DNA from: Phocaeicola_A sp964432715
GTDB lineage: Bacteria; Bacteroidota; Bacteroidia; Bacteroidales; Bacteroidaceae
Assembly (NCBI GenBank): GCA_964432715.1
Contig: CAYSOW010000053.1
Location: 1 to 15,392, forward strand
Direction: 5' to 3'
Length of the DNA stretch: 15,392 nucleotides
Shown: positions 13,892-15,392 of the stretch, piece by piece
Position numbering within the stretch: position 1 is the stretch's first letter
Layout: every line of letters begins with the position of its first letter
Notes under the pieces: model-generated
What the model was told of the DNA's origin: nothing
The model's database searches: none
What the model saw: only the letters and a program-made list of their open reading frames with translations
Program-made: the position numbers and the translations under genes

Positions 13892-15392
13892 ATGGGAAAG
13901 ATTATTGGAATTGACTTAGGAACTACAAACTCATGCGTTTCCGTATTCGAGGGAAACGAACCTGTAGTAATCGCTAACAGCGAAGGTAAACGTACCACTC
14001 CGTCTATCGTAGCATTCGTTGACGGTGGTGAGCGTAAAGTGGGTGACCCTGCTAAACGTCAGGCTATCACCAACCCGAAACGTACGATTTTCTCTATCAA
14101 ACGTTTCATGGGTGAGAATTGGGACCAAGTTCAGAAAGAAATTGCACGTGTACCTTATAGCGTAGTGAAAGGCGACAACAACACTCCGCGTGTTGACATC
14201 GATGGTCGTCTCTACACTCCGCAAGAGATTTCAGCCATGATTCTTCAGAAAATGAAGAAGACGGCTGAGGACTATCTGGGTCAGGAGGTAACTGAGGCTG
14301 TCATCACAGTTCCGGCTTACTTCTCAGACTCACAGCGTCAGGCCACTAAAGAGGCAGGCCAGATTGCAGGTTTGGATGTTAAACGTATCGTCAACGAGCC
14401 GACTGCCGCAGCTTTGGCTTACGGTATCGACAAAGCCAACAAAGACATGAAAGTGGCTGTGTTCGACTTGGGTGGTGGTACTTTCGATATCTCTATCCTG
14501 GAGTTCGGTGGCGGTGTGTTCGAGGTATTGTCAACCAACGGTGATACTCACTTGGGTGGTGATGACTTCGACCAGGTAATCATCGACTGGTTGGTTCAGG
14601 AGTTCAAGAACGACGAGGGTGCCGACTTGAAACAAGACCCGATGGCTTTGCAGCGTTTGAAAGAGGCTGCTGAGAAAGCTAAGATTGAGTTGTCATCTTC
14701 TGCTTCTACAGAGATCAACTTGCCGTACATCATGCCGGTAGGTGGTGTGCCTAAACACTTGGTTAAGACTTTGACCCGTGCTAAATTCGAGTCTTTGGCT
14801 CACGGTTTGATCCAGGCTTGCTTGGAGCCGTGTAAGAAGGCGATGCAGGATGCAGGTTTGAGCAACTCAGATATCGACGAAGTCATCTTGGTTGGTGGTT
14901 CTTCACGTATCCCGGCTGTTCAGAAGTTGGTAGAGGACTTCTTCGGTAAAGTTCCTTCTAAGGGTGTGAACCCGGATGAGGTAGTTGCCGTAGGTGCTGC
15001 CGTTCAGGGTGCCGTTTTGACCGACGAGATCAAGGGTGTCGTTCTGTTGGATGTCACTCCGTTGTCTATGGGTATCGAGACCTTGGGTGGTGTCATGACG
15101 AAGTTGATCGACGCCAACACAACCATTCCTTGCAAGAAGAGCGAGACCTTCTCTACAGCTGCTGATAACCAGACAGAGGTTACCATCCACGTATTGCAGG
15201 GTGAGCGTCCGATGGCCAGCCAGAACAAATCTATCGGTCAGTTCAACCTGACAGGTATTGCTCCGGCACGTCGTGGTGTTCCTCAGATTGAGGTAACTTT
15301 CGATATCGATGCCAACGGTATCTTGAAGGTATCTGCCAAGGATAAAGCCACCGGCAAAGAGCAGGCCATCCGTATCGAGGCTTCTTCCGGCT
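13892..15392 (+). CDS. dnaK: Molecular chaperone DnaK (Hsp70), 3' end outside window
   Basis: The first 500 codons of the ATP-driven chaperone that binds hydrophobic stretches of unfolded proteins together with DnaJ and GrpE. The nucleotide-binding domain is complete: phosphate loop 1 GKIIGIDLGTTNSCV, phosphate loop 2 AVFDLGGGTFDISIL, connect regions PAYFSDSQRQATKEAG and NEPTAAALAYG, and adenosine motif ILVGGSSRIPAVQ. The linker VVLLDVTPLS leads into the beta-sandwich substrate domain, which is present up to TGKEQAIRIEASSG. About 130-140 residues, the helical lid, lie beyond the window. Codon choice is strongly biased (CGT for Arg, GGT for Gly), unlike the GC-ending codons of the adjacent export operon, as expected for a highly expressed gene. 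dnaJ and grpE are not visible nearby. Confidence 0.98.
   Translation, partial: MGKIIGIDLGTTNSCVSVFEGNEPVVIANSEGKRTTPSIVAFVDGGERKVGDPAKRQAITNPKRTIFSIKRFMGENWDQVQKEIARVPYSVVKGDNNTPRVDIDGRLYTPQEISAMILQKMKKTAEDYLGQEVTEAVITVPAYFSDSQRQATKEAGQIAGLDVKRIVNEPTAAALAYGIDKANKDMKVAVFDLGGGTFDISILEFGGGVFEVLSTNGDTHLGGDDFDQVIIDWLVQEFKNDEGADLKQDPMALQRLKEAAEKAKIELSSSASTEINLPYIMPVGGVPKHLVKTLTRAKFESLAHGLIQACLEPCKKAMQDAGLSNSDIDEVILVGGSSRIPAVQKLVEDFFGKVPSKGVNPDEVVAVGAAVQGAVLTDEIKGVVLLDVTPLSMGIETLGGVMTKLIDANTTIPCKKSETFSTAADNQTEVTIHVLQGERPMASQNKSIGQFNLTGIAPARRGVPQIEVTFDIDANGILKVSAKDKATGKEQAIRIEASSG

Noticed and set aside
13892..13940. CIRCE/HrcA operator near dnaK
   Set aside because: Neither half of the TTAGCACTC-N9-GAGTGCTAA inverted repeat occurs in the leader or the start of the gene.
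1..15392. tRNA, rRNA, CRISPR arrays, insertion sequences, attachment sites
   Set aside because: I found no cloverleaf-like tRNA, no spaced repeats, no transposase or integrase, and no terminal inverted repeats of an IS element. The N gap cannot be assessed.

Overview
The window looks like chromosomal DNA of a Bacteroidales bacterium, most likely Bacteroides or a close relative. The evidence is a DUF3127 protein (a family essentially confined to Bacteroidetes), a TAnnTTTG-type -7 promoter box ahead of dnaN, A/T-rich leaders without clear Shine-Dalgarno sites, and protein sequences typical of that group. I cannot name the species. There is one assembly gap of exactly 100 N (7867-7966).

Left part (1-7866): a minus-strand DUF3127 gene, whose product ends in an SSB-like DDLPF tip, ends at a strong GNRA-loop terminator. 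Diverging from it is a tight plus-strand gene run: dnaN (beta clamp), a DnaQ-like 3'-5' exonuclease, coaBC (coenzyme A biosynthesis), recN (double-strand break repair), an rlmB-type 2'-O-ribose rRNA methyltransferase, and an exported protein with a degenerate trypsin/HtrA-like domain followed by TPR repeats. Gaps inside the run are 11-52 bases, so it is probably one operon driven from a promoter near 539-546. The last gene runs into the N gap, probably only a few codons short of its stop.

Middle and right part (7967-13648): a double hairpin terminator separates that run from a convergent minus-strand ferritin gene. Upstream of ferritin on the same strand is a GC-rich, translationally coupled export operon. 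In transcription order it encodes a TolC-like outer-membrane channel, an HlyD-type periplasmic adaptor, and two paralogous ABC-2 permeases. No ATPase is encoded with it. The TolC gene carries three separate short tandem repeats: at its start, in the middle and at its 3' end.

Right edge (13649-15392): a 243-base divergent intergenic region precedes dnaK (Hsp70) on the plus strand. dnaK is cut by the window end after about 500 codons.

Most of the window is conserved housekeeping sequence. The points most worth following up are the SSB-mimic tail on the DUF3127 protein beside dnaN; a nine-A run exactly at the CoaC/CoaB domain junction, where loss of one A gives an immediate stop; the missing conserved cysteine in CoaC; the pseudo-protease/TPR protein; the exporter without an ATPase; and the tandem repeats in the TolC gene.
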